This document shows, one piece after another, positions 48,339-56,589 of a stretch of DNA of 63,765 bases (position 1 is the stretch's first letter; the number at the start of each line of letters is the position of its first letter). The DNA is from Chlamydiales bacterium (GTDB lineage Bacteria; Chlamydiota; Chlamydiia; Chlamydiales; JAAKFR01). Position numbers and translations under genes: made by a program. The DNA lies in the NCBI GenBank assembly GCA_022601635.1, contig JAJACG010000023.1, positions 1 to 63,765 of the forward strand. The letters run 5' to 3'. The notes beneath the pieces were generated by a model. The model was not told where the DNA came from. It did no database searches and worked only from the letters and a program-made list of their open reading frames with translations.

Positions 48339-48620
48339 TACTATGCTAGATTGGCTGTGTTTCCAAAGTCGAAATATGAGATTCAAAGCTACATACCTGC
48401 AAAGTATTTTGATTCGCGCTCCAAAGAAGCCTTTTTCCTATGCTTTTTCTCAATCAATTGGACAGGAATCACCTTTGGGGATTTTGCTGCAAGTTGATCG
48501 ATCTCGGCTGCAGACAGTATGTTTAATACGGCAAGCGAGAGATCGGTCAAATCGTGGTAAAATCAGCCAAAAGACCCCACAAACTCGACTAATTCAACAA
48601 AATATGCTAGGTTTAAGAAT
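48339..48620. other. Intergenic region with no supported gene, containing one repeat
   Basis: 282 nt between rnr and the DUF502 gene. A 93-codon open frame crosses it but has no protein-like features. The right part is the family-2 repeat (48478-48578). The left part (48339-48477) shows nothing recognised. Confidence 0.6.
48478..48578 (+). repeat. Dispersed repeat family 2, copy 1 (upstream of the DUF502 gene)
   Basis: About 100 bp that aligns with 61161-61258. Both copies share ATTTTGCTG, AAGTTGATCGATC, AGACAGTATGT, GGCAAGCGAG, GATCG and CCAAAAGACC. In this copy CGATCTC and GAGATCG could pair in RNA. It ends 42 nt before the start codon. Confidence 0.7.
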
Positions 48621-49265
48621 ATGAAGTGGTTTAAGCAGTCATTCCTCACCGGGTTGGTCATTTTACTCCCGATCGCACTGACCATCTTGGTCATCGCCTT
48701 CATCGTCAACTTTCTGACCAAACCTTTTGTTGGTGCCATCGAACACTTCTTTGTCGGAAATGGCTTTTATGAAGATCACCAAAGTCTTGTGCGTTTCATT
48801 TTGCAACTTGTCTCATTGGGACTACTCTTTACCTTCACCGTCCTATTGGGCTTTTTGGCAAGAGTGGTCTTTTTTCGCTGGCTCATCTCGATTTATGACT
48901 ATATCTTCCACAGAATCCCTGTAATCAAGACGATCTACAAGGCGACGCAGCAGATCATCCGCACCATTTTTGGCTCCAGCTCTAAATCGTTTAAGCAGGT
49001 GGTTATGGTCCCTTTTCCCACCCATGGTGCCTACTGCATCGGGTTGGTGAGCGGATCTGCGCCGCCCAACTGCGATGCCACTGTTGGTTCAAAATTAATT
49101 TCAGTCTTTGTGCCGACCACACCAAACCCCACCTCAGGCTACTTGATCATGTATCGTGAGGAGGAGGTAATCCACCTAGAGATGAAGGTGGAAGAGGCTA
49201 TCAAGTATATTATTTCCTGTGGTGTCATCAACAAAGAGACTCCCCTCGACGATTTACTTGCCTAA
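48621..49265 (+). CDS. DUF502 family membrane protein
   Basis: A 214-aa inner-membrane protein of the DUF502 family. Two membrane segments (about 10-30 and 60-85) flank a short loop. The family core follows (YDYIFHRIPVIKTIYKATQQI, VVMVPFPTHGAYCIGLVSG, VFVPTTPNPTSGYLIM). Function is unknown in the family. It heads the DUF502 / small basic proteins / ybeY / CBS-protein run found in the same order in Chlamydia. Confidence 0.9.
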   Translation: MKWFKQSFLTGLVILLPIALTILVIAFIVNFLTKPFVGAIEHFFVGNGFYEDHQSLVRFILQLVSLGLLFTFTVLLGFLARVVFFRWLISIYDYIFHRIPVIKTIYKATQQIIRTIFGSSSKSFKQVVMVPFPTHGAYCIGLVSGSAPPNCDATVGSKLISVFVPTTPNPTSGYLIMYREEEVIHLEMKVEEAIKYIISCGVINKETPLDDLLA

Positions 49266-49314
49266 TATTTGCTTTTTTCCTATGATTTTTCCCTCTAACG
49301 GAGAATAAAATATT

Positions 49315-49482
49315 ATGACAAGAATTGGAAAGAAAGAGGAGCGTCGCAACCGCTCGCCGCGCAAGCACAAAGCTCCCTCAGTAAAAACAGGCCCTAAGGA
49401 GGACAATCTTCCTGTGGGATACAAGCCGCATGAGAATGCGCTTGGAAGCAAAGCTAACGCATTCATTGCAAAGGTGAAGTAA
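49315..49482 (+). CDS. Small basic protein, chlamydial conserved (55 aa)
   Basis: 55-aa Lys/Arg-rich protein (MTRIGKKEERRNRSPRKHKA start) with a GPKEDNLPVGYKPHENAL segment and no Cys. GGAG lies about ten bases before the ATG. It is followed one base later by a second small basic protein. A pair of tiny basic proteins at this site is also known in Chlamydia; the likely role is nucleic-acid or ribosome binding (inference from charge and context). Confidence 0.8.
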   Translation: MTRIGKKEERRNRSPRKHKAPSVKTGPKEDNLPVGYKPHENALGSKANAFIAKVK

Positions 49483-49483
49483 G

Positions 49484-49645
49484 ATGAGCCGACACAAAAG
49501 TTTTGGAAAAGAGAACAAGGGCGGCAAGAAGCGCAATGTATTGAAGCGTTTCGAGCGCGTCGAGGTGCTTAAGAAGCTGGGTCGCTGGACTCCAGAAGAG
49601 AAGAAGGTCACAGGCCTACCAAAGACACCTAACGTCCAAGCATGA
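49484..49645 (+). CDS. Small basic protein of the Chlamydiae/Verrucomicrobia type (53 aa)
   Basis: 53 aa (MSRHKSFGKENKGGKKRNVL start, then KRFERVEVLKKLGRW and VTGLPKTP). The MSRH-x-SFGK and KRNVLKRFERVE-x-L motifs match the small basic protein family restricted to Chlamydiae and Verrucomicrobia and thought to be ribosome-associated. It overlaps the ybeY start by 4 nt. Recognition is from the motif and confident. Confidence 0.9.
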   Translation: MSRHKSFGKENKGGKKRNVLKRFERVEVLKKLGRWTPEEKKVTGLPKTPNVQA

Positions 49646-50088
49646 CGCAGGTCCTACTCTTCGATCAGCAGGCTGATCTTTCGATTGACCCTCAATCATT
49701 GCAGGCTGTTGTCAAAGAGGCGCTCGCCCTCTTGAAGAGTACCCCGGACGAAATTTCCATTCATTTCGTGGAGACGTCAGAGATTTGCCGTCTCCACGAA
49801 GATTTTTTTAACGACCCCACCACAACAGATTGCATCACCTTTCCAATGGACTCCGATCGCTCTTTGGGCTATCAGATTTTAGGAGAGGTTTTTGTCTGCC
49901 CTAAGACAGCAATTGACTATGGTGGTGATCCCTATACCGAAACGACACTCTACGTAGTGCATGGTATTTTGCACCTTCTTGGATATGATGACATTGAGGA
50001 GGCGGATCGAAATGTGATGCGCCAGATGGAGCAGAAGGTCATGGACCATTTGAGCCAGTTGAAGATTTGCTTGAATCGAGGTTCTTAG
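49642..50088 (+). CDS. ybeY: Endoribonuclease YbeY (UPF0054)
   Basis: Zinc-dependent rRNA maturation and ribosome quality-control RNase. The motif HGILHLLGYDD holds H107 and H111, but the third ligand of the usual H-x3-H-x5-H pattern is D117 in place of His. TTDCITFPM and GEVFVCPKTA are otherwise canonical. 148 aa. It overlaps the upstream small protein by ATGA and is followed 17 nt later by the CBS protein. Confidence 0.92.
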   Translation: MTQVLLFDQQADLSIDPQSLQAVVKEALALLKSTPDEISIHFVETSEICRLHEDFFNDPTTTDCITFPMDSDRSLGYQILGEVFVCPKTAIDYGGDPYTETTLYVVHGILHLLGYDDIEEADRNVMRQMEQKVMDHLSQLKICLNRGS

Positions 50089-50105
50089 GCTGTTATTGTG
50101 ACAAA

Positions 50106-51398
50106 ATGATTGGGCTCTATATATTTCTTGCCATCCTCTTCTTGATCTGGATGTTCTTTGTCTCTACAACCCAAAATGCCATTGTACGTCTTGGTGAAGC
50201 CTATGTGGAGGAAAGGCTCCCCTCTTGGAAGGGCAACTTCTTCTACTACCCTCTCTATACTGTCTTCTCTCAAAAATTTGACCTTCTGCTTTTTTCTACA
50301 AGAATCGCTGCCAACTTATCCCGCTTTGCCTACGCCACTGTCATTCTCCTCTGGGCAACGCCCATTTTAGAGCTTTGGTACATTCCAGTGGTGGCTCTTA
50401 TTTTGGGGCTTTTTATTGGCGACCTCTTTCCTCGTCTCTGCTCTGGCGCTTCACCAGAAAAGGCACTTCGCTTTACCCTCTTCTTCTCCTCTTTTTTTCT
50501 CTACCTCGCCTACCCAATTACTCTGATCTATCAGTGGTTTTTATCTCTCTTTTTAAAGAGTCATGAGAGTGAGAAGGAGGAAAATCCTATTGAGGAGACG
50601 CAAAAGACCATTCTGCACATCCTCTACAACTCCAATATTCGAGAGAAGCTCGACCCGATCGACAAAAAGCTAATCGAATCTGTTGTCAAGTTCAAGGAGC
50701 GCATCGTGCGCGAGGTGATGGTACCGCGCATTGATCTTTTCAGCCTTCCAGCCACAACCTCTGTGAAAGAGGCAGCGCGTAAACTCTCCGAGGAGGGCTA
50801 CAGCCGTGTGCCAGTCTATGGTGAGTCGATTGATGATGTTGTGGGCGTTTTGATGTTCCGAGACCTCTTTCAGCTCTATATGGATGTGACTGATGGAAAG
50901 CAAGATCCAAGCGTTTTAAACAATCCGATTGAGCCATTAACCAAAGGTGTCTTCTACGCACCTGAAACGAAGCGCGTCTCTCACCTACTGCAGGAGTTTC
51001 GCACCAAACTGATGCATATGGCAATTGTGGTGGATGAGTATGGCGGCACAGAGGGTGTGGTCACCATGGAGGATATTTTGGAGGAGATCGTTGGCCAGAT
51101 TGCTGATGAATATGACTTTGATGAAGAGACGCTCTACATTCCTCTTCCAGGTGGCAATGGCTGGGTCGTTGATGCGCGCATGAGCCTCATTGATGCCGAG
51201 GACTCCTTTGATATTCAGATCCCACAGGAGGGAGAATATGACACAATTGGCGGCTACGTTTTCCACAAAGCGGGTATGATTCCTAGCAAAGGGTTTAAAA
51301 TCCACCATGAGCACTTTGATATGGAGGTTTTGAGCTCCTCTGAAAGAAGCGTGGAGAAGGTGCGCATCACAGTGAGGCCCAAAAATGTGGATCATTAG
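50106..51398 (+). CDS. CNNM/HlyC-type membrane protein with CBS pair and CorC domain
   Basis: A 430-aa protein. Three or four N-terminal membrane segments form the DUF21-like part. Two CBS domains follow (VMVPRIDLFSLPATTSVKEAA; MHMAIVVDEYGGTEGVVTMEDILEEIVG), then a CorC/HlyC transporter-associated domain. The family is linked to Mg2+/Co2+ efflux. ATG at 50106 is preferred to an in-frame TTG at 50067. It overlaps rny by 14 nt. Confidence 0.9.
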   Translation: MIGLYIFLAILFLIWMFFVSTTQNAIVRLGEAYVEERLPSWKGNFFYYPLYTVFSQKFDLLLFSTRIAANLSRFAYATVILLWATPILELWYIPVVALILGLFIGDLFPRLCSGASPEKALRFTLFFSSFFLYLAYPITLIYQWFLSLFLKSHESEKEENPIEETQKTILHILYNSNIREKLDPIDKKLIESVVKFKERIVREVMVPRIDLFSLPATTSVKEAARKLSEEGYSRVPVYGESIDDVVGVLMFRDLFQLYMDVTDGKQDPSVLNNPIEPLTKGVFYAPETKRVSHLLQEFRTKLMHMAIVVDEYGGTEGVVTMEDILEEIVGQIADEYDFDEETLYIPLPGGNGWVVDARMSLIDAEDSFDIQIPQEGEYDTIGGYVFHKAGMIPSKGFKIHHEHFDMEVLSSSERSVEKVRITVRPKNVDH

Positions 51399-52836
51399 TT
51401 TTGCGGTAGGCGTCGCTCTTTTCTGGATCATCTTCAAGGTGCGCAAGGGGGGTTTTGAGAGACTCGCTCAGGAGATCGTCCACAAAGCGGAGAGTGACAT
51501 GCAGGAGCAGAAGCAGGAGCTTTTGCTCTCTTTGAAGGAGCGTGAGAAAAGGGCGCTATTAGATGAGCACACGCGCCAAGAGAGGCTGGATAAAGAGAAG
51601 GTTCGACTTCAGGATCGCGAAGAGAGATTGGAAAGGCGTGCTACTGAACTTGAACGGAAATTCTCGCAGATCCAGAAGAAAGAGGAGCTGCTACAGAACA
51701 AAGAGCGCGAGCTACTCGGCTCCTCAACAGCTGCTGCCAAAGAGGAGTTGCTCAATAAACTCTCTGCTGAGGTAGAGCTAGAGACTCTCGCTGCGATTGT
51801 AGAAAGAAAAAAGCAGAAGGAGCTAGAGGCAGACCGAGATGCAGCGCGGGTGATTGCCACTGCAATCAACAGACTTGCCCTTCCAACTGTGAGCGATGTG
51901 GTCACTACAACAGTTGCTCTTCCCAACGATGAGATGAAAAGACGCATTATCGGTCGAGAGGGCAAGAACATCCGCACACTAGAAAAGCTGACCGGTGTCA
52001 ATTTCCTCTTCGATGACACTCCTCACGCCATCGTACTCTCTTCTTTTGACCCCTTTCGCAAAGAGGTCGCCAAACAGAGCCTCAAAGAGCTGATGCGCGA
52101 TGGAAGAATCCATCCAACACGCATCGAAGAGGTAGTGTTGCGGATGGAAAAAGAGATCCAGCAGCGTACCAAAGAGCGCGGTGAAAAGGCAGCTCTGGAG
52201 GCCAACGTCTTGGGGCTGCACCCCGAACTTCTACAGCTGCTCGGCCAACTCAGTTTCCGCCACAGCTATGGCCAAAATGTTTTGGATCACTCCATTGAGG
52301 TGAGCCGCATCATGCGCATCATGGCTGAAGAGCTCAAATTAGATAGTCAGCTAGCCAAAAGAATCGGTCTGCTCCATGATATTGGCAAAGCTGCCCTACC
52401 TGAAAAGGAGGGCTCTCACGCACTTTTGGGGCATGACTTGGCTCTCAAATATGGGGAGAGCCACAATGTAGCCAATGGAATTGGCTGCCACCATGATGAG
52501 ATGGTAGCCAAAACAGCTGAGGCAGTGCTCTGCTCCGCAGCTGACGCTCTATCTGGAGGCAGACCTGGCGCTCGAATAGAGAGCGTCGCCAGCTACATCC
52601 AAAGGCTCAAAAAGCTGGAACAGCTAGCTCATGACTTTGATGGGGTCGACAAGGCGTATGCTCTCTCTGCTGGCCGGGAGCTACGCGTCATTGTTAAGCC
52701 TGAAGAGATCGATGATGCGCACAGCTTAAAGCTAGCGCGCGATTTGGCACGCAAAATAGAAAAGAGTGTTAGCTATCCAGGAAAGATCAAAGTGACTGTG
52801 ATTCGAGAGCAGAAGAGCTCAGAGTATGCGCTCTAA
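51385..52836 (+). CDS. rny: Ribonuclease Y
   Basis: Membrane-anchored endoribonuclease that starts mRNA decay. A single N-terminal membrane helix (IISFAVGVALFWIIF) is followed by a Glu/Lys/Arg-rich coiled coil (about residues 25-150), a KH domain (RIIGREGKNIRTLEKLTGV) and an HD domain (LLHDIGKA; later HHDEM). 483 aa, close to the usual 500-520. The start codon lies within the CBS-protein end. Confidence 0.94.
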   Translation: MWIISFAVGVALFWIIFKVRKGGFERLAQEIVHKAESDMQEQKQELLLSLKEREKRALLDEHTRQERLDKEKVRLQDREERLERRATELERKFSQIQKKEELLQNKERELLGSSTAAAKEELLNKLSAEVELETLAAIVERKKQKELEADRDAARVIATAINRLALPTVSDVVTTTVALPNDEMKRRIIGREGKNIRTLEKLTGVNFLFDDTPHAIVLSSFDPFRKEVAKQSLKELMRDGRIHPTRIEEVVLRMEKEIQQRTKERGEKAALEANVLGLHPELLQLLGQLSFRHSYGQNVLDHSIEVSRIMRIMAEELKLDSQLAKRIGLLHDIGKAALPEKEGSHALLGHDLALKYGESHNVANGIGCHHDEMVAKTAEAVLCSAADALSGGRPGARIESVASYIQRLKKLEQLAHDFDGVDKAYALSAGRELRVIVKPEEIDDAHSLKLARDLARKIEKSVSYPGKIKVTVIREQKSSEYAL

Positions 52837-53002
52837 GGAGATACTGATTAAGTACCTTGCTAGAGATTTCGGCAAGGTTTCTATCGAGGGAAAGTTCGGA
52901 GCCGAACGTCTACCCCCTTGTGGGTTAGTCGAGGCGAGAACGATACCTCGATAGAAAGATTGTCGGAAGATCTGGTGAGGGAGTTATTCAGTGTCTCCCT
53001 AA
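52837..53002 (-). repeat. Dispersed repeat family 1, copy C
   Basis: Full-length copy on the minus strand (head TAGGGAGACACTGAATAACTC, middle GACTAACC, tail GGCTCCGAACTTTCC). Its first bases supply the TAG stop of the neighbouring minus-strand gene. About 50 bp of its head is repeated in the same orientation at 54364-54420. It also contains an inner pair, CTATCGAGG / CCTCGATAG, that would form a hairpin. Confidence 0.75.
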
Positions 53003-53358
53003 GCACTATTATTGATAGCATCAAGCTCTGGTTGAAGTTGTTGTCTAAATTGCGATAGACCAGCTGCCATGTTGCAGATAAAAAAGTGAATCATCTCTCC
53101 TCGCCGCTGCACAGATGTTTCATGCCCTGTCACCACTTGAATGGTTCGGCCATCATTCTCAGGAATCTGCTCTTGATTCTGAAAGATGGAATCAATCAAG
53201 GCCTGCCTAGTTTGTGGAGCTCCAAGAATCAGCTTCGTGACAACAAAATTTGACACCCTCTTCCTTACACCATCTCCAAACGAGTTATTTTGCTCAGTAA
53301 TCAACTGATCTACATAATTGTAGAGAGAGGAGTAATCATTAATTACGGGATAAGCCAT
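52999..53358 (-). CDS. Hypothetical protein coupled to the beta-lactamase-like gene
   Basis: A 119-aa soluble protein, mostly helical by eye, with no signal peptide, Cys-rich motif or membrane segment (one Cys, in FFICNM). No family recognised. It starts inside the end of the beta-lactamase-like gene (20-nt overlap) and ends at the repeat. The pair lies between two repeat copies, so both may belong to one transferred or duplicated segment. Confidence 0.6.
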   Translation of the reverse strand: MAYPVINDYSSLYNYVDQLITEQNNSFGDGVRKRVSNFVVTKLILGAPQTRQALIDSIFQNQEQIPENDGRTIQVVTGHETSVQRRGEMIHFFICNMAAGLSQFRQQLQPELDAINNSA

Positions 53359-54022
53359 CTATTTTAACATCCTTAATATAGCGTTTCGCAAGTGCACCGC
53401 TGGCGTCCTTGCCTTCTAAAATACAGGCAAATGAGCGGCCACCTTGCCAGCCCACATACCAACCAATTGTGCGGCAATCTGAGCCGCTCTTGCCAAAGAG
53501 ATCTCCCTCACCTGAGTAGAGAAGCTCTTTTGCCCTTCGCTGCGCCTCTTTTGAAAGAGGTAGTTCCTCTCTCACAAGCTTAGTCACAAACTCCACCTGC
53601 TCTCTAGGAGAGATCTCAAGCGATGAGCTAAGCCAGCAATCTTGAGCAAGCGCATCGCCATTGCCATAGTCCAAAAGCGTCACATACTCCTGCAGATCGA
53701 GCTGCTTCACTAGAAGCTGCGAATACCAGACACAGGAGTTGGCAATCCAGCTCCTGGGCGTTTGAGATTCTCGCCACACCGGCAAAAAGTCTGTAAATCC
53801 CTCCTGAAAATCCCAAAGAGGCGTCTGATCATCCAGCAAAATGCCCGCATCATAGCCAATAGCTGCAAGCACTACCTTAAAAGTAGAGCAGGGTGAATAG
53901 CGTCGATCAACATCACCTTGTGAATAAAGTAGCTGCTGAGATTCTATATCCTGCACAACAACAGTGGCTAACACGATGCAAGTGTAGACTGCTTGACAAT
54001 TTTTTACAAGGAATTTATGCAT
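53339..54022 (-). CDS. Class D beta-lactamase-like (OXA-type) serine enzyme
   Basis: A 227-aa protein with every class D motif in order: S46-T-F-K49, S96-C-V98, Y119-G-N121, W130 (stabilises the carboxylated Lys in OXA enzymes) and K178-S-G180. No convincing signal peptide is present, only a short Val/Cys-rich start, so location is unclear; a GTG at codon 17 is an alternative start. It could hydrolyse beta-lactams, act as a penicillin-binding sensor, or trim peptidoglycan. Chlamydiae use a septal peptidoglycan ring, so a housekeeping role is possible. Its start overlaps the divergent rsbV gene by 6 nt. Confidence 0.8.
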   Translation of the reverse strand: MHKFLVKNCQAVYTCIVLATVVVQDIESQQLLYSQGDVDRRYSPCSTFKVVLAAIGYDAGILLDDQTPLWDFQEGFTDFLPVWRESQTPRSWIANSCVWYSQLLVKQLDLQEYVTLLDYGNGDALAQDCWLSSSLEISPREQVEFVTKLVREELPLSKEAQRRAKELLYSGEGDLFGKSGSDCRTIGWYVGWQGGRSFACILEGKDASGALAKRYIKDVKIDGLSRN

Positions 54023-54361
54023 GGTTACATGGAAGTTTTTGAGATAAAAAAAGAGCAGGCAATTGTTCTAGAGTTGAAGGGCCGTTTTGATAGCAGCTCG
54101 GCCCCCGATGTAGAGGCCAAGATCGAAGAACTACTAGCAAATGGAACAGCAAATTTAATCCTTGATTTTAGCAAACTGGAATATATCTCAAGTGCCGGAA
54201 TTCGCATCCTGGTGCAGGTAAGCAAAGATTTTGAAAAAAAACAGGGTGCGGTGATACTAGCCTGCGTTCCCAAAGCGGTCGAAAACGTACTCTACATCAC
54301 CGGCTTTTTGCCCTACTTCAAGATCTATGAGAGCGCTGACAAAGCGCTATTGGCGATCTAA
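54017..54361 (+). CDS. rsbV: STAS-domain anti-anti-sigma factor (RsbV-like)
   Basis: A 114-aa STAS-domain protein. The core LILDFSKLEYISSAGIRILV holds the phosphorylatable Ser of anti-sigma antagonists (SSAG). In the chlamydial Rsb partner-switching network it would be phosphorylated by RsbW and dephosphorylated by RsbU. ATG at 54017 follows AAGGA by five bases; a downstream ATG at 54029 is possible. Its place next to CBS-protein/rny and DUF3604 genes matches Chlamydia. Confidence 0.92.
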   Translation: MHGYMEVFEIKKEQAIVLELKGRFDSSSAPDVEAKIEELLANGTANLILDFSKLEYISSAGIRILVQVSKDFEKKQGAVILACVPKAVENVLYITGFLPYFKIYESADKALLAI

Positions 54362-54363
54362 CC

Positions 54364-54420
54364 TGCGATTGATAGAAACATTGTCGGAAGATCTGGTGAG
54401 GGAGTTATTCAATGTCTCCT
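54364..54420 (-). repeat. Dispersed repeat family 1, partial copy
   Basis: 57-bp head fragment nearly identical to 52946-53000 (shared TTGTCGGAAGATCTGGTGAG and GGGAGTTATTCA), in the same orientation. Together the two bracket the hypothetical / beta-lactamase / rsbV segment. Confidence 0.75.
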
Positions 54421-54476
54421 CCAATTTTTGTAAAGGCGCTCTCTTTTGCCTCCAGACAAAGATTGCTTGAAAATCA

Positions 54477-56365
54477 ATGGGGCGCTATGATCCCTGGCTA
54501 TGCGAAGATCTTGTTGTTTTAGCGAGCCTCAAATGGCTCGAGCCGGCCAAATATCCACTTGGAAATTTCACTACCAACCCGCTACAAACCTCCCAGAAGG
54601 AACAAAGCTTAAATTTGACCTTCTTTCTGAAGGACGGGACATCGATTGGGAGCCCCCAACATGCAATCTCGATGAGGGCGCCAATGTGATCTACGGTCTC
54701 CTAAACAATGAGATCATTGAAGGTAAAGAGATTGAAGCTCCACATAGCAGCATCCCACAATTTGAATTCACTCTTCCAGGCACTGTTAAGGCGGGAGAAC
54801 AGGTGTCAATTGTTGTTGGAACGCTGCCTGATGCGAAACCAGAACAGTATGCTGAAGCAGGAAATGAATGTCAGCTCACAGTTCAGCGCAGACGCCCATT
54901 CAATCTCTATGTCGACCCTAAAGGCAAAGGTAACTACGAAGAGCCTGAAGTCTTTTCGATGGATATTCGCGGCAACAAACTGCACCATATTAAGGTTTTG
55001 ACTCCCTCCTTTGTCGCCAAGAATAAGCGTTTTGACATTGTCGTTCGCTTCGAGGATGAGTTTGGCAATCTAACTAGCCACGCTCCTGAAGGCACAATGA
55101 TCGACCTCTCCTATGAGCATTTGCGTGAAAATCTTAACTGGAAACTCTTTGTTCCCGAGACAGGCTTTGTGACGCTGCCCAACCTCTATTTTAATGAGGC
55201 GGGTATCTACAAGATTCAGCTGCTTAATATGCAAACTCAGGAGAAGTTTACGAGCGCGCCAATCAAATGTTTCCAGGAGGGCGATCGCTCTCTTTTCTGG
55301 GGTGAGTTGCATGGCGAATCTGAAAGACTTGATAGCGCCGAAGATATGGAGAACTTATTGCGCCATATGCGCGATGAGAAGGCTTACAACTTCTTCGCCT
55401 CATCCCCTTTTGAAGATGTAGATGAGACGAGCAATGACCAGTGGAAGGGACTATCACAAAACATCTTGGAGTTCAATGAAGAGGATCGTTTTGCTACCTT
55501 CTTGGGCTTCCAATATGTGGGTGATCCCAAAAGCGAGGGCATACGTCAAATCCTCTACCTGAAGGATAGCAAACAGATCTTGCGTCGTAAGGAAGCTAAG
55601 GCATCCTCGTTGCAAAAGCTCTATAAATGTTTGAATCCAAAAGAGGCAATTGCGGTACCTCTTTTCACAATGGGCAAGGGCTATTCATTTGATTTCAAAG
55701 CGTTCAATCCTGAGTTTGAGCGAGTTGTTGAAATCTACAATGCATGGGGCTGCTCGGAAGGTTTGAAGTCCAATCCCTTCCCTATCAAGGGCAAGGTGAA
55801 AGAGGATAATAGCGGCAATATCCAGTCTGCTCTGCAGAAGAATTTGCGCTTTGGATTTGTTGCTGGGGGCTTGGATGATCGCGGCATTTTCAGCGACTTT
55901 TTTGAGAATAAGCAGACGCAATATTCGGGCGGACTGACTGGGATTATTGCTCCTAAATACAGTCGTGAGCAGATATTTGAGGCATTGCAAAACCGCCGCT
56001 GCTATGCAACTACTGGTGCGCGCATCATCGCTGGCTTCTATATTGCCGGTCAACCGATGGGGTCTGAGCTGAGTACAGCTGTGAAGAGCGGCCTTACCGT
56101 CAATCGTCATATCTCTGGTTATGTGGCAGGCACAACCAAATTAAAGCTTGTAGAAATCATCCGAAATGGAGAGATTTTACACACAATTACGCCGAAGGAT
56201 GAGTACCATATCGACTACTTCTATGACGATATGGAGGATCTTACAAAGGCGACGCTCAATGTGAAGGGATCCGATCCATTTGCCTACTACTACTTGCGTG
56301 TGACGCAAGAGGATGGTCAGATGGCGTGGAGCTCCCCTATTTGGGTCGACTTGGTGAAGAAATGA
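54477..56365 (+). CDS. DUF3604-family protein, probable single-base frameshift near the start
   Basis: A chlamydial DUF3604 protein of about 630 residues, containing FWGELHGESER (a PHP-like metal motif region) and a C-terminal YATTGARIIAGFYI segment. The main frame opens at an ATG at 54500 without a Shine-Dalgarno. Eight codons earlier, another frame starts MGRYDPWLCEDLVV at 54477. One extra T in the run at 54517-54520 would join it to FSEPQMARAGQISTWKF. I read this as one gene with a 1-nt deletion, real or a sequencing error. Function unknown. It couples by ATGA to the next gene. Confidence 0.8.
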
Positions 56366-56589
56366 CAACACTTTGGATAACAATCATTGCGGCGATCGTG
56401 ATCATGCTCTTTGTAGTCATTGGTCTTGCGATTGGCCGTATCATCACGGGAAAGAACAAACTGAGCAAAGGATGCGGCTGGACGCCTAAAGATGGGTCAA
56501 ATTGCAAGATCTGCGGGACGTCTAAAAAATGCGACGAGGACAACGATGACTGCGACAAAAAGCCCGAAGACGATGAGGATCAGTGCTGA
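56362..56589 (+). CDS. nqrM: NqrM-like (DUF539) small Cys-rich membrane protein
   Basis: 75 aa: one membrane helix (about residues 4-27) followed by a Cys-rich region with C-G-W, then C-K-I-C-G-x5-C. This is the layout of NqrM, which helps assemble the Fe site of the Na+-translocating NADH:quinone reductase. Chlamydiae have Na+-NQR, so the role fits, and the next genes make its quinone. The acidic tail DEDNDDCDKKPEDDEDQC is unusually long. ATG at 56362 overlaps the DUF3604 stop. Confidence 0.72.
   Translation: MTTLWITIIAAIVIMLFVVIGLAIGRIITGKNKLSKGCGWTPKDGSNCKICGTSKKCDEDNDDCDKKPEDDEDQC

Noticed and set aside
48343..48624. 93-codon open frame between rnr and the DUF502 gene
   Set aside because: Lies across the family-2 repeat, has no ribosome-binding site or protein-like composition, and the equivalent register in the other copy contains a stop.
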